From: Alphaproteobacteria bacterium casp-alpha6
GTDB lineage: Bacteria > Pseudomonadota > Alphaproteobacteria > Rhodobacterales > Rhodobacteraceae
NCBI GenBank assembly: GCA_001510135.1
Contig: LFER01000002.1
Coordinates: 52,988-116,987, forward strand
Direction of reading: 5' to 3'
Length of the DNA stretch: 64,000 nt
Shown: positions 20,419 to 30,602 of the stretch, one piece after another
Layout: every line of letters starts with the position of its first letter
How positions within the stretch are numbered: position 1 is the first letter of the stretch
Made by a program: the position numbers and the translations under genes
Notes under the pieces: generated by a model
Databases searched by the model: none
What the model was told of the DNA's origin: nothing
Seen by the model: the letters and a program-made list of their open reading frames with translations, nothing else

Positions 20419-22500
20419 CTATTTGTTCATATCTGCAAATGTTGTTCCCTCTTGTGCCATTTGTCGCAAGAGTGCGGGAACTTTCCAATAGTAACTGTCT
20501 TCCTTGGCATATGTTTCGATCCGCTCAATCAGCGCTTTGGCGCCAATTGTGTCCGCATAATGCATGGGACCGCCTCGATGGCGGGGAAAACCATAACCGA
20601 ATAGCAGCACCATATCGATATCAAGCGGTCTCGCAGCGATGTTATCTTCCAACACGCATACGGCTTCGCTGATCATTGCTGTCATATAACGGTCCACGAT
20701 ATCGGTGGCCGCAACAGGTTTTGGGGTGATGCCTGCCTTTTGCCGTTCCTCTGTGATGATCGTTTCAACTTCAGGATTGGGGACCAGAGTTGCACTGTCA
20801 TAAAGATAGTACCCTTTTCCCGTTTTGCGTCCGAACCAGCCTTTTTCACAAATCCGGTCCGCAACCTCCCCGGAATAACGTTCTTCTTCTGGGCGTGTAG
20901 GCGCTTTGCGTTGTCGTGTCATCCAGTCGATATCAAGTCCCGCAAGATCACCCACCTTATGGGGGCCCATGGCGAACCCAAACCCTTCGAGCGCCCGATC
21001 CACTTCTTGAGGGGTCGCTCCGTCCAGAACAAGGTAGGCGGCAGTTTTGCGATAATGGGCAAGGATCCTGTTCCCTATGAAGCCATCACAGACTCCGGAT
21101 TTTACCCCAACTTTTCTCAGACGCTTGGCGAGCGCAAACCCAGTGGCTGTCACGCTGTCATCGGTCTTGGCCCCCACAACGATTTCCAACAACCGCATAA
21201 CATGGGCAGGCGAAAAGAAATGCAGTCCTATGACATCTTGAGGACGTGATGTGGCGGCAGCGATTTCATCAAGATCAAGGTAGGATGTGTTGCTGGCAAG
21301 AATGGCGCCCGTTTTACAAATTTTGTCCAACTGTCCAAAAATGTCCTTTTTGACATCCATATTTTCAAAGACGGCTTCAATCACCAGATCAACCTGATCA
21401 AGCGCGCCCAGTTTTAATGCGCCGCTAAGCGCATTTTTAGTGGCGTCGAATTTATCTTGGGCCAATTTGCCCCTCTTTAACGCACCATCAAGGTTTTTTT
21501 GGATCGTTGATATCCCCCTGTCGAGCGCCTCTTGCGTCGTTTCCACAAGCACCACTTGAAGCCCTGCCAAAAGGCAGGCGGTCGCGATCCCAGAGCCCAT
21601 GGTGCCTCCGCCTATGACGCCTACTTGGGCAAAGTCGCGCGGCGAGAGTTTGGCCTCAGGCACATTGCTTACTGCGCGTTCCCCGAAAAACGCATGAATA
21701 AGACCCGCCCTTTGCGGCGTGTTCATGCAATCAAAAAATGCCTGACGTTCGACTTTTAATCCCTCTTTCATTGGAAGAGAGGACGCACGCACCGCTTCCA
21801 CACATTTGTGGGGTGAGACAAGATGCGCATGGGTGGTCATGAGCTTTGCTTCCATCTCGTCAAGATGGGCATGATTGGGTTTGACCTGAATTTCGTCTGT
21901 CCGCCGTGGGCTAAGGGCGCCGGATAGGACATCCTTTGCCGCAGTAATTGCTGCTTCTCTTGGTGGTGCGTCTGAAAGACGGTCAATGAGGCCAAGCTCC
22001 AAAGCTTCAGCTGCACCGACATGACGACCGGATAAAATCATTTCCAGTGCGGCAGGAATGCCGATCAATCGCGGTGTACGCTGTGTACCGCCTGCACCGG
22101 GAAGCAAGCCCAGGTGAATTTCAGGGAGGCCCACTTTAAGTCCCTGCAATCCAACACGCAAATGTGCCCCAAGCGCAATTTCCAATCCCCCGCCAAGGGC
22201 TGTACCATGCAGCACTGCGATGACGGGTTTCGCGCTGCCTTCGATCTCATTGATAAGATCTGGTAGCATCGGATCAAGGGGGGGCTTCCCAAACTCTTTA
22301 ATGTCCGCACCGGCGACAAAGGTTCGTCCTGCGGCATAGATGGCCATCACATCAATCGCTGTATCTGCGTTTGCCTGTGCCACTGCCTGTTGGAGACCGG
22401 CACGCAGTGCCTGTGAGGCGGCATTCACGGGTGGATTATTCAGACAGATAAGCGCAATATTGTCCAAAGTTTCAATCGAAACGACGTCGTTAATGTGCAT
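20419..22500 (-). CDS. 3-hydroxyacyl-CoA dehydrogenase / enoyl-CoA hydratase fusion (FadB/FadJ-like)
   Basis: N-terminal crotonase domain ('GRTFVAGADIKEF') and C-terminal 3HCDH domain ('VGVIGGGTMGSGIATACLLAGLQVVLVE'). Confidence 0.92.
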   Translation of the reverse strand: MHINDVVSIETLDNIALICLNNPPVNAASQALRAGLQQAVAQANADTAIDVMAIYAAGRTFVAGADIKEFGKPPLDPMLPDLINEIEGSAKPVIAVLHGTALGGGLEIALGAHLRVGLQGLKVGLPEIHLGLLPGAGGTQRTPRLIGIPAALEMILSGRHVGAAEALELGLIDRLSDAPPREAAITAAKDVLSGALSPRRTDEIQVKPNHAHLDEMEAKLMTTHAHLVSPHKCVEAVRASSLPMKEGLKVERQAFFDCMNTPQRAGLIHAFFGERAVSNVPEAKLSPRDFAQVGVIGGGTMGSGIATACLLAGLQVVLVETTQEALDRGISTIQKNLDGALKRGKLAQDKFDATKNALSGALKLGALDQVDLVIEAVFENMDVKKDIFGQLDKICKTGAILASNTSYLDLDEIAAATSRPQDVIGLHFFSPAHVMRLLEIVVGAKTDDSVTATGFALAKRLRKVGVKSGVCDGFIGNRILAHYRKTAAYLVLDGATPQEVDRALEGFGFAMGPHKVGDLAGLDIDWMTRQRKAPTRPEEERYSGEVADRICEKGWFGRKTGKGYYLYDSATLVPNPEVETIITEERQKAGITPKPVAATDIVDRYMTAMISEAVCVLEDNIAARPLDIDMVLLFGYGFPRHRGGPMHYADTIGAKALIERIETYAKEDSYYWKVPALLRQMAQEGTTFADMNK

Positions 22501-22613
22501 TATTTTAATGGTGCTCCCTAATACTTTGGCCCAACCCTAGGGAGAGAGCCGCGTGGCGTCAATGCGGTGTGGGCCGTCTTTTGCAAGAGGGTCGTTACGT
22601 TATTGATGAGGTG

Positions 22614-23150
22614 TCAGGCGATATCTTCGTCCACTGGGGTCACGTCAAACCCGACACGGGTTTTTTCAATCTCATCACTGATACGCCAGTTCAGGCCTTC
22701 GAGAAGTTCTTTGAACACAAATTCAGAAATTTCGCCAACCTCCAAAGTATCTGAGGAGGTGAATGGCAAATCAAATGCCTTACCCAGCACAAAAACTGTG
22801 ATCTGATCGCCTGTACGGTCGCAGTTATAGGTAAATGTTGCGACCTGTTTGCTTTGTACCTCTCCGTCTGTTTCTAGAAGAAGACCGAGACCAAACTGGA
22901 ATTTCCCCTCGGGGAAGCTGAGTACGGCTTCTTCCAGCTGTGCCACGGGCGCAAAGCCGCCTTCGAGCTTGGGGCGTAAAAATTGTAAAATGGGCGGCGT
23001 GTCTGGGGTTTTTGGAGTTGATGGCAAATCCAAAAACGCGATCAAATTGCTCACGAGCTTTGATGCTATGTTAAAATTTTCCTGAACAAAGGCCTGATTT
23101 TCCGTCACTTGGATGGTATAGGCCTTTTTAAGTTCCTCATAAGGTTGCAT
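22614..23150 (-). CDS. Hypothetical protein (178 aa)
   Basis: Complete ORF in a conserved-looking position; no family recognised from sequence. Confidence 0.65.
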   Translation of the reverse strand: MQPYEELKKAYTIQVTENQAFVQENFNIASKLVSNLIAFLDLPSTPKTPDTPPILQFLRPKLEGGFAPVAQLEEAVLSFPEGKFQFGLGLLLETDGEVQSKQVATFTYNCDRTGDQITVFVLGKAFDLPFTSSDTLEVGEISEFVFKELLEGLNWRISDEIEKTRVGFDVTPVDEDIA

Positions 23151-23358
23151 GTTTTCCTCCCTTTTAGAAAATGCGCAAAATCCATTGGCGTGAATATATT
23201 TTACTTTCCTGCGAAAATGGAATGTGAAAATTGATCAGATTGCCACCGTGGATAAGCGGATAAATGGTTAGTGGGCTTTTAGGGCAGATGTAATTTGTTG
23301 ACTGTTTGACTGTGGTTCCAGTTCATTAATTAAAGGAGATACGATATGGGCCTATCAA

Positions 23359-23460
23359 GGTCCTAATTCCCGTTTGTTCGAAACAAATTACAGGCGCGTG
23401 AGAGGAAGATAAGCTCTTCTTTTCCCCCATTATTGGCATGACCCGTTATCATTTAGGACC
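23359..23460. other. Candidate structured RNA element: 8-bp closing stem enclosing two hairpins, one T-arm-like
   Basis: GGTCCTAA (23359-23366) is the exact reverse complement of TTAGGACC (23453-23460); inner GTTTG-TTCGAAA-CAAAT (23372-23388) and GAAGA-taagc-TCTTC (23405-23419). Confidence 0.35.
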
Positions 23461-23603
23461 GCGCGAACGTTTGAATTATTCAGCCTTGCTAGGGCCAAAA
23501 TCCTTCAAAGCCTTGTCTCGCATAGCCGGCTCTCGGATTTCGTATGGAGGGAGCAGATGTTGACGTAAAGGTTAAAGGCCTAAGAAATGCTGAGCTGTGG
23601 AGC

Positions 23604-25028
23604 TTAATTTTCTTTCACCACACCATCGTTTTCTGAGGAGACCAAATTGCCGTTTTTCCACTTTCCTGTCTCTTCTTCGCCACTGGCGAAAGTGATGGTA
23701 CCTTCGCCCTGACGTTTGCCATTTACGAAATTGCCCTCGTAAACGTCTCCGTTGGAATAGGTCGCTTTTCCAAACCCGTTAATCTCACCGTTTTCCCATG
23801 TTCCCTCATAACTGAACCCGTCAGCAAGGGTGATTTTGCCGGTCCCGTGGCGCTGGCTGTTCTCATATTCACCTTCATAGACCATGCCATCTGCAAAGGT
23901 CGCTTTGCCCTTACCGTGGCGCATACCGTCAACCCAGTCACCTTCATAAGTGTAACCGTCACTATAGGTCATCACACCAAAACCATGGTTACGCGCGTTT
24001 TTGAAACCGCCTTTATAAGTGATGCCGTTTGGATAGGTTGCTACGCCCTCTCCCTCGATCAGGCCGTTGACCCAATCGCCATCATAACTGGATCCGTCCG
24101 GATATGTTATTTTTCCCTTGCCGCTCTGAATTCCGGCAGTGAAATTGCCAATATAGGTTGAACCGTCAGGATATACGACTTCACCAGCGCCCTCCATTTG
24201 TCCGCCGGACCAGTTGCCGATGTAGCTATATCCATCCTGTCCAGAAAAGGTGCCCTGACCCTGACGCTGATCTTTTTCGAAGTTTCCATCATAGACGTCG
24301 CCGTTGGCATAGACGACACGCCCCTCTCCTTGCCGGCTCCCATTAACCAGCATTCCCTCATAGGTATCCCCATTAGGCTGGATAAGCTTGCCCATGCCGT
24401 TAATTTGGCCGTCGCTCCATGATCCTTCAAAGACAATGCCGTCTGGCATCAACAATTTTCCCGTGCCTTGACGCTTTCCATCGACAATATCGCCTTCATA
24501 AATTGCGCCATCCGGGTATGTGACCTTTGCTAATCCTTGTTTTTTTCCCTTTACCCAATCACCGTCGTATATATATCCGTCCGCATTGCTCATGATGCCC
24601 CTGCCATGATGGGCGGCCTCTTCAAACCCGCCTTCATACCGCGCACCATTTGCATAATTTGCAACACCTTGGCCGGAAATTTCTCCGTCTAACCAAGAGC
24701 CCTCATAAGTCCCGCCATCCGCAAAAGTGATTTTGCCGTTACCTTCGGGTTTTCCTTTTTCAAAATTACCTTCATAAACGGATCCGTTGGGAAAAGTCGC
24801 TATCCCCTGGCCTTTGATTTCCCCATCGACCCAGTCACCGACATATTCATATCCATTAGGGAGACGATAGGTGCCTTTGCCATGCTGTAATCCATCGCGA
24901 AACGTTCCCTCGTACATTCCGCCATCGGGATATTGTTTGGTGACGATTGTATCGCTCTGCCCATACACCATGCTTGCGCCCGCGCATTGCAACGCCAGCA
25001 AAGATAAGATCAGAAGTTTCTTCATCAA
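23604..25028 (-). CDS. Secreted/periplasmic MORN-repeat protein
   Basis: N-terminal signal peptide ('MMKKLLILSLLALQCAGASMVYGQ') followed by 18 consecutive 23-aa repeats of the form (D/N)GxxYEGxWxxGxxxGxGxxxxx plus a partial repeat. Confidence 0.92.
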   Translation of the reverse strand: MMKKLLILSLLALQCAGASMVYGQSDTIVTKQYPDGGMYEGTFRDGLQHGKGTYRLPNGYEYVGDWVDGEIKGQGIATFPNGSVYEGNFEKGKPEGNGKITFADGGTYEGSWLDGEISGQGVANYANGARYEGGFEEAAHHGRGIMSNADGYIYDGDWVKGKKQGLAKVTYPDGAIYEGDIVDGKRQGTGKLLMPDGIVFEGSWSDGQINGMGKLIQPNGDTYEGMLVNGSRQGEGRVVYANGDVYDGNFEKDQRQGQGTFSGQDGYSYIGNWSGGQMEGAGEVVYPDGSTYIGNFTAGIQSGKGKITYPDGSSYDGDWVNGLIEGEGVATYPNGITYKGGFKNARNHGFGVMTYSDGYTYEGDWVDGMRHGKGKATFADGMVYEGEYENSQRHGTGKITLADGFSYEGTWENGEINGFGKATYSNGDVYEGNFVNGKRQGEGTITFASGEEETGKWKNGNLVSSENDGVVKEN

Positions 25029-25628
25029 TGTTTCCCCGTGTCCCTCATAGACATTCGGAATCTAGTCCAGAGCGTACTATGTTACAAACCAAAAAAAGGT
25101 CAAATAACAAGGCCAATTCAGAGTTTTACTTTAACGAAACGGCAAAAAATTGCGGGTATCGTGCGCGAACGTATAGAAAAGTGATCTTAAAACAGGCTTT
25201 TAAACGAATCAACATGTCTCCGATTGATGGATGAACGTGCCGCAAACACCAAGCCATGCAGACTGCATTCGGAGGTCCATGGTTGCTTTCCGTTCAGAAA
25301 ACGTTTGGTGCTCCTAAATCTTGTGAAAACTGTTGAGGGCGTCCGCTTTATCAAGACCGGAAGGTTTCAGCTTTGACCCACTCCGTTTCATATGGCGCGG
25401 GTCGTCCAGAGATGCTGCCTCAAACGCGACGGAATGTTCAAAAAGGCAATGTTGCGGCGTTACATCAAAAGATCACATATTCCCCGAAGAAGAATCATTG
25501 CAGGCAACAGAGAGCAAAAGCAGACCTTTGCGGCATCTATTCTAATGCGCGCGGGAGCGCATTTACCTGTCACTTTTTGGTGCAAAGTTTCCATGCAATG
25601 ACATTTTTGCGAACCGTCCAACGTAGCT

Positions 25629-26330
25629 TTAGAGTCGCGTTGTCATTTGATATCCGGCGTGGAAATAAAGTTTGGCATATGTCAATGGCATGGCTTTAAA
25701 CCATGTGATTCGCTCCAGTGTAAAAAGTGCGGCACCCAAAGGCACATTAAGCATCTCTGACAACATCTGATCCGCATTGACCGTCGAAAATATCACTTCT
25801 GCATCAGAGAAGGGGACCTCACGGATCAGCCATTCGTTCGGGTTGATGTCTTCAAATGCCTGAACGCGGGCCTTTGGAACAGATGCAAGGTTGATCCAGC
25901 GGTCCTCGTATTGAAACGCGCGGCTGCCCGCATAGTGCATACATCGCAGATGAAGAACGTCATCTCCTCCTTTCCTTCCCATCCGCGCACGCATCCAATC
26001 GGGGGGTGTTTCTTCGGTGCGCTCAATCAGGGCGTAACGATAGTCAAAACCTGTTGCTTCGATTTCCTCCCGAATGCGCGGAATGACAAATTTAGCTTGG
26101 CGGGTTGGTGAGGATTTTATCCGTGTTCCGGCCTTGCGTTTGCGTTCAATGACGCCGTCGCTGGCCAATTCGCGTAGGGCGCGGTTCACGGTTGCGCGGG
26201 CGCACCCGAATTCCTCTGACAGGGCAACCTCGCCCGGCATCAAAGATCCCGGCGCCCAGACTGTATCATGAATGCGTTTCAGGATCGCATTTTTGACGTC
26301 AACATAGGACGTTTTTTGGATCGCGCTCAT
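25629..26330 (-). CDS. hutC: GntR-family histidine utilisation repressor HutC
   Basis: 'MPGEVALSEEFGCARATVNRALRELASDGVIERKRKAGTRI' GntR wHTH, UTRA domain; adjacent to hutF. Confidence 0.92.
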   Translation of the reverse strand: MSAIQKTSYVDVKNAILKRIHDTVWAPGSLMPGEVALSEEFGCARATVNRALRELASDGVIERKRKAGTRIKSSPTRQAKFVIPRIREEIEATGFDYRYALIERTEETPPDWMRARMGRKGGDDVLHLRCMHYAGSRAFQYEDRWINLASVPKARVQAFEDINPNEWLIREVPFSDAEVIFSTVNADQMLSEMLNVPLGAALFTLERITWFKAMPLTYAKLYFHAGYQMTTRL

Positions 26331-27691
26331 CTCAGGCGATCCTTAAGGTCATGAACACACTGCCGATATCGTGCGGTGATTTGAGGTCCATTGATATGGC
26401 GGCCTTCGCGTACCATATGCCGCCCTGCGCTCCATAGATCGCTGACAACCTGATCTTTGGCGGCAAAGACCAATCCGTCGAGCAGTTGTTCGTCAGAGAG
26501 CGCGAAAAGCGCAGGATCATTGCGATCAATCGCAACCAAATCCGCAAGCTGCCCGACCGCAATGGCGCCGCATGCACGCCCCAAGGCCCGCGCACCCCCT
26601 TTTGCAGCGCTGAGATAAAGTGCCTCTCCGGTGGATCCGGCCCCCTTTGTCATCACATTGCGTTCCCTTTGGCTAAGGCGCTGAGAATATTCAAGGGTCC
26701 GTAATTCTTCGGTCAGCGAAATATTTATGTTTGAATCAGAGCCAACTCCATAATGTCCACCCGCAGCAACAAACGCAGAACCATTGAATATTCCATCGCC
26801 AAGATTGGCCTCGGTAATCGGGCAAAGGCCGACGGTTGCTCCGGTCTGCGCAAGGGCGCGGGTTTCTGAAACTGTCATATGGGTCGCGTGGATCAGGCAC
26901 CAACGCGCGCTGACCTCATAGTGGTTTAACAACCACTCTACGGGGCGCGAACCATAGGCGCTTGTGATATCTTCCACTTCTTTTGTTTGCTCTGAAATAT
27001 GAATATGAAGGGGGGTTTTGGCATCATCGCCTACCAATGCGCCAAGGTCCTCTGGCGAGACGGCGCGTAGGGAATGGGCCGCAACGCCAAGCTGGGCATC
27101 TGAAGGCAAAATGGTGAGGTGATGCGCACAGGCTTCGTTAAGACGGTGATAACGCTCCAGCGTATTGCCAAAACGAAGCTGTCCACCTGACAGCGGTGCT
27201 TGCTCAACGCCTCCGTAGGTATAAAGTACCGGCAAATGTGTGATCCCAATTCCAGTCTCTGCTGCAGCCTCTATGATCTGCACTGATAATTCCGCGATAT
27301 CATCATAGGGGCGACCCCCCGCTCGATGATGCAGATAATGGAATTCGCCGACCGACGCGTAGCCTGCTTTCTGCATTTCCATAAAGGTCATTGCAGCAAT
27401 GGCCTGAATATCCTGCGGACGGAGCTGATCAAGGAACCGATACATCAGCTCCCGCCACGTCCAGAAACTTTCACGGTCTTTGGCGCGATATTCGCTCATG
27501 CCTGCCATGGCGCGCTGAAAGCTGTGGCTATGCAAATTTGGCAGCGCCGGCAGAAGCGTATCGACGCGCAGATCGCCTGCAACCGGTGCTGATTGAGGCT
27601 GGACTGCACGGATGATCCCCGTCTCAACCGTGATCCTCACATCCTTTGCCCATCCGGTGGGCAACCGCGCCGTATCAGCAAATATCTGCAT
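26327..27691 (-). CDS. hutF: Formimidoylglutamate deiminase HutF
   Basis: '[37 protein letters not shown]' HutF signature. Confidence 0.95.
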   Translation of the reverse strand: MQIFADTARLPTGWAKDVRITVETGIIRAVQPQSAPVAGDLRVDTLLPALPNLHSHSFQRAMAGMSEYRAKDRESFWTWRELMYRFLDQLRPQDIQAIAAMTFMEMQKAGYASVGEFHYLHHRAGGRPYDDIAELSVQIIEAAAETGIGITHLPVLYTYGGVEQAPLSGGQLRFGNTLERYHRLNEACAHHLTILPSDAQLGVAAHSLRAVSPEDLGALVGDDAKTPLHIHISEQTKEVEDITSAYGSRPVEWLLNHYEVSARWCLIHATHMTVSETRALAQTGATVGLCPITEANLGDGIFNGSAFVAAGGHYGVGSDSNINISLTEELRTLEYSQRLSQRERNVMTKGAGSTGEALYLSAAKGGARALGRACGAIAVGQLADLVAIDRNDPALFALSDEQLLDGLVFAAKDQVVSDLWSAGRHMVREGRHINGPQITARYRQCVHDLKDRLR

Positions 27692-27707
27692 GTTGATACC
27701 TTATTAT

Positions 27708-27715
27708 GTATAGAC
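27708..27715. promoter_or_regulatory. Candidate HutC operator GTATAGAC in TATGTATAGACATA
   Basis: Matches the HutC-subfamily GntR consensus GT-N-TA-N-AC inside a near-palindrome (27705-27718) between divergent hutF and hutI. Confidence 0.65.
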
Positions 27716-27760
27716 ATAATATCTATAAATACATACAATTTGAATTGCAACAATGTGAAA

Positions 27761-28984
27761 ATGGTTAGGGCAAACAGGGTGAGCCAGAGGGTCTTGCGAA
27801 ACTGCCGCATCGCACGGATGCTTGATCAGCAAAGCGGATATGGGCTTTTGGAAGACGGCGCGCTTGTGTTGGAGGAAGGGCGGATTGTTTGGGTGGGTCG
27901 TCAGGACGCCCTGCCAGAGCCATTTGCGCAACGTCCTGCAACAGACCTTGAAGGGCGACTTGTGACGCCTGCCTTCATTGATTGTCACACACATATCGTG
28001 CATGGCGGCAACCGCGCAAAAGAGTTTGAAATGCGCCTCAATGGAGAAAGTTACGAGGCCATAGCAAAGGCCGGGGGCGGGATTATCTCAACCGTTTCTG
28101 CCACACGCCTGTCCAGTGAAGACGCGCTATTGAACGAGGCACTCCCACGGGTTGACGCTTTGATTGCAGAAGGGGTCAGCACGATTGAAATCAAATCAGG
28201 TTACGGGCTTGACCGCGATACAGAATTAAAGATGCTCCGCGTCGCGCGCCGTATCTCCAAAGTGCGTCAGGTGGAAGTGGTGACAAGCTTTCTTGGGGCC
28301 CATGCCATACCGGCAGAATACAAAGGCCGTGCTACAGAGTATATGTCCGACGTATGTTTGCCAACGCTGCGCGCGGCTGTTGCAGAAGGTTTGGTGGACG
28401 GGGTGGATGCCTTTTGCGAAGGTATTGCATTTCAGGCCGAGGAACTCGTTCCACTTTTTGAGCTGGCGCAAAGTTTGAATATCCCTATGAAACTTCATGC
28501 AGAGCAGCTTTCAAACCTCGGGGGGGCGAAATTCGCGGCCCGGTATGGGGCGCTCTCGGCGGATCATCTGGAATATCTTGATGAAAGCGGTGTTCTTGCC
28601 ATGTCAGGGGCAGGCATGGTCGCCGTTCTTTTGCCTGGGGCCTATTACACGCTGCGCGAAACGCAGATGCCGCCAGTCGATTTGTTTAGAAAATATAATG
28701 TTCCAATGGCGCTTTCGAGTGATGCAAATCCCGGCTCTTCGCCCATGACGTCGCTTCTTTTGACGATGAATATGGCCTGTACATTGTTTCGTCTCACTCC
28801 CGAAGAAGCGCTCTCTGGTGTCACGCGCAATGCTGCAAAGGCGTTAGGACTTGGCGACAGGGGTGTGATTACCGAAGGATACCGTGCCGATTTGGCTGTC
28901 TGGAATGTGAAAGATCCCGCGGAATTGGCATATCGCATCGGGTTTAACCCGCTTTATAAACGCATTTGGGGGGGGGATGGATGA
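27761..28984 (+). CDS. hutI: Imidazolonepropionase
   Basis: '[44 protein letters not shown]' HutI signature; ATG at 27761 leaves room for the operator. Confidence 0.95.
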   Translation: MVRANRVSQRVLRNCRIARMLDQQSGYGLLEDGALVLEEGRIVWVGRQDALPEPFAQRPATDLEGRLVTPAFIDCHTHIVHGGNRAKEFEMRLNGESYEAIAKAGGGIISTVSATRLSSEDALLNEALPRVDALIAEGVSTIEIKSGYGLDRDTELKMLRVARRISKVRQVEVVTSFLGAHAIPAEYKGRATEYMSDVCLPTLRAAVAEGLVDGVDAFCEGIAFQAEELVPLFELAQSLNIPMKLHAEQLSNLGGAKFAARYGALSADHLEYLDESGVLAMSGAGMVAVLLPGAYYTLRETQMPPVDLFRKYNVPMALSSDANPGSSPMTSLLLTMNMACTLFRLTPEEALSGVTRNAAKALGLGDRGVITEGYRADLAVWNVKDPAELAYRIGFNPLYKRIWGGDG

Positions 28985-30516
28985 CCATCCTAAAGCTCAA
29001 CCCCGGTCAAGTCACTTTAAAAGACCTCTTTACGATTTATCGTGACGGGGTCTCAGTGACGCTCCTTGAAACCTGCCGTCCAAGGGTTGAGGCCGCAGCC
29101 GCGCAAATTGCCAAGGCCGCAGAAGGCGAACAGCCGGTTTATGGGGTGAACACAGGATTTGGCAAGCTCGCGAGCCTCAAAATTGCGTCTGCGCAAACGG
29201 CCACCTTACAGCGTAATCTAATCCTGTCCCATTGCTGCGGCGTTGGTGAACGGATTTCAAATTCGATGGTGCGTCTGATTATTGCGCTGAAGCTTCTCTC
29301 GCTCGGGCGCGGGGCGTCGGGTGTGCGCTGGGACGTCATTGATTTGATGCAGAACATGTTGATCAAAGGGGTCACACCTGTGATTCCAGCACAGGGGTCC
29401 GTCGGGGCCTCAGGCGATCTTGCACCTCTTGCACATATGAGTGCAGTGCTGATCGGGGAGGGAGAGGCCGATTTTCAGGGCGAAACACTTCAAGGGGGAA
29501 AGGCGCTGCTGAAGGCAGGTCTGCGCCCCGTGACGCTTGGCCCCAAAGAGGGATTGGCTCTCATCAACGGGACCCAGTTTTCAACAGCATTTGCGCTGGC
29601 CGGTTTGTTCGAAGCATGGAAGCTTGCGCAATCAGCCCTGATAATTTCAGCGATGTCGACAGATGCGATCATGGGATCAACCGCGCCGCTGCATCCTGAA
29701 ATTCATGCACTCAGAGGTCACAGAGGCCAAATCGAGGTGGCGGCCTTGATGCGTGCGATCCTGAACGGGTCTGAGATCCGTGAAAGCCACCGCGACGGGG
29801 ACAGCCGCGTGCAGGATCCCTATTGCATCCGCTGCCAACCGCAAGTCACGGGGGCCGCGATGGATATCTTGCGGCAGGCTGCCCATACGCTTTGTATTGA
29901 GGCCAACGCCGCAACCGACAATCCGCTCGTTCTGATAGATGAGGGACGGATCGTGTCTGGCGGAAATTTTCATGCAGAGCCCGTTGGCTTTGCAGCGGAC
30001 ATGATCGCGCTTGCTTTGTCTGAAATTGGTTCGATCGCGCAACGGCGTGTTGCTTTGATGGTGGACCCAACACTTTCCTTTGACCTGCCTCCTTTTCTAA
30101 CTCCTCAGCCGGGCTTAAATTCGGGATTCATGATTGCCGAAGTGACCACTGCAGCGCTGATGAGTGAAAACAAACATCTGGCAAACCCTTGCGTTACGGA
30201 CAGTACGCCCACCTCTGCCAATCAAGAAGACCACGTATCCATGGCCGCTCATGGGGCATTTCGCCTGCTCAGGATGTCCCAGAACCTTAAAAAGATTATT
30301 GCGATTGAACTCCTTTGCGCGGCGCAGGGTGTAGAATTTAGAGCGCCTCTAAAGACCAGCCTGCCTTTGCAAGCCTGTATTGACGCCTTGCGCAAAGATA
30401 TTCCGCCACTGCGAGAAGACCGCTATCTTGCCAAAGACATTGAGCGTGCCTCGGAGTTCGTGGGATCCGGTGCGTGCTTAAGGCTTGTCTCAATCCCTAT
30501 CCCCGAATTGGATTAG
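28981..30516 (+). CDS. hutH: Histidine ammonia-lyase
   Basis: '[25 protein letters not shown]' MIO (ASG) motif; overlaps hutI by 4 nt. Confidence 0.97.
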   Translation: MTILKLNPGQVTLKDLFTIYRDGVSVTLLETCRPRVEAAAAQIAKAAEGEQPVYGVNTGFGKLASLKIASAQTATLQRNLILSHCCGVGERISNSMVRLIIALKLLSLGRGASGVRWDVIDLMQNMLIKGVTPVIPAQGSVGASGDLAPLAHMSAVLIGEGEADFQGETLQGGKALLKAGLRPVTLGPKEGLALINGTQFSTAFALAGLFEAWKLAQSALIISAMSTDAIMGSTAPLHPEIHALRGHRGQIEVAALMRAILNGSEIRESHRDGDSRVQDPYCIRCQPQVTGAAMDILRQAAHTLCIEANAATDNPLVLIDEGRIVSGGNFHAEPVGFAADMIALALSEIGSIAQRRVALMVDPTLSFDLPPFLTPQPGLNSGFMIAEVTTAALMSENKHLANPCVTDSTPTSANQEDHVSMAAHGAFRLLRMSQNLKKIIAIELLCAAQGVEFRAPLKTSLPLQACIDALRKDIPPLREDRYLAKDIERASEFVGSGACLRLVSIPIPELD

Positions 30517-30602
30517 ATCGGATGCAGGTGATCCGCAAAGACGACAGGACGAGGTTTGGCCAATGACACGCCCAAAATCCCCGTTTATGAAAGGAGATTG
30601 AT

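Noticed and set aside
23372-23388. A tRNA or tmRNA gene suggested by the T-arm-like GTTTG-TTCGAAA-CAAAT
   Set aside because: No matching acceptor, D or anticodon arms could be drawn around it; kept only as part of a candidate structured element
23341-23424. Frame-shifted peptide reading ...IWAYQGPNSRLFETNYRRVRGR* overlapping MGLSRS*
   Set aside because: Looks protein-like, but the frame has no usable start codon after the upstream stop
25333-25545. Plus-strand ORFs in the MORN-hutC gap
   Set aside because: No credible ribosome-binding site, overlapping competing frames, and no recognisable family; reported only as a gene-poor region
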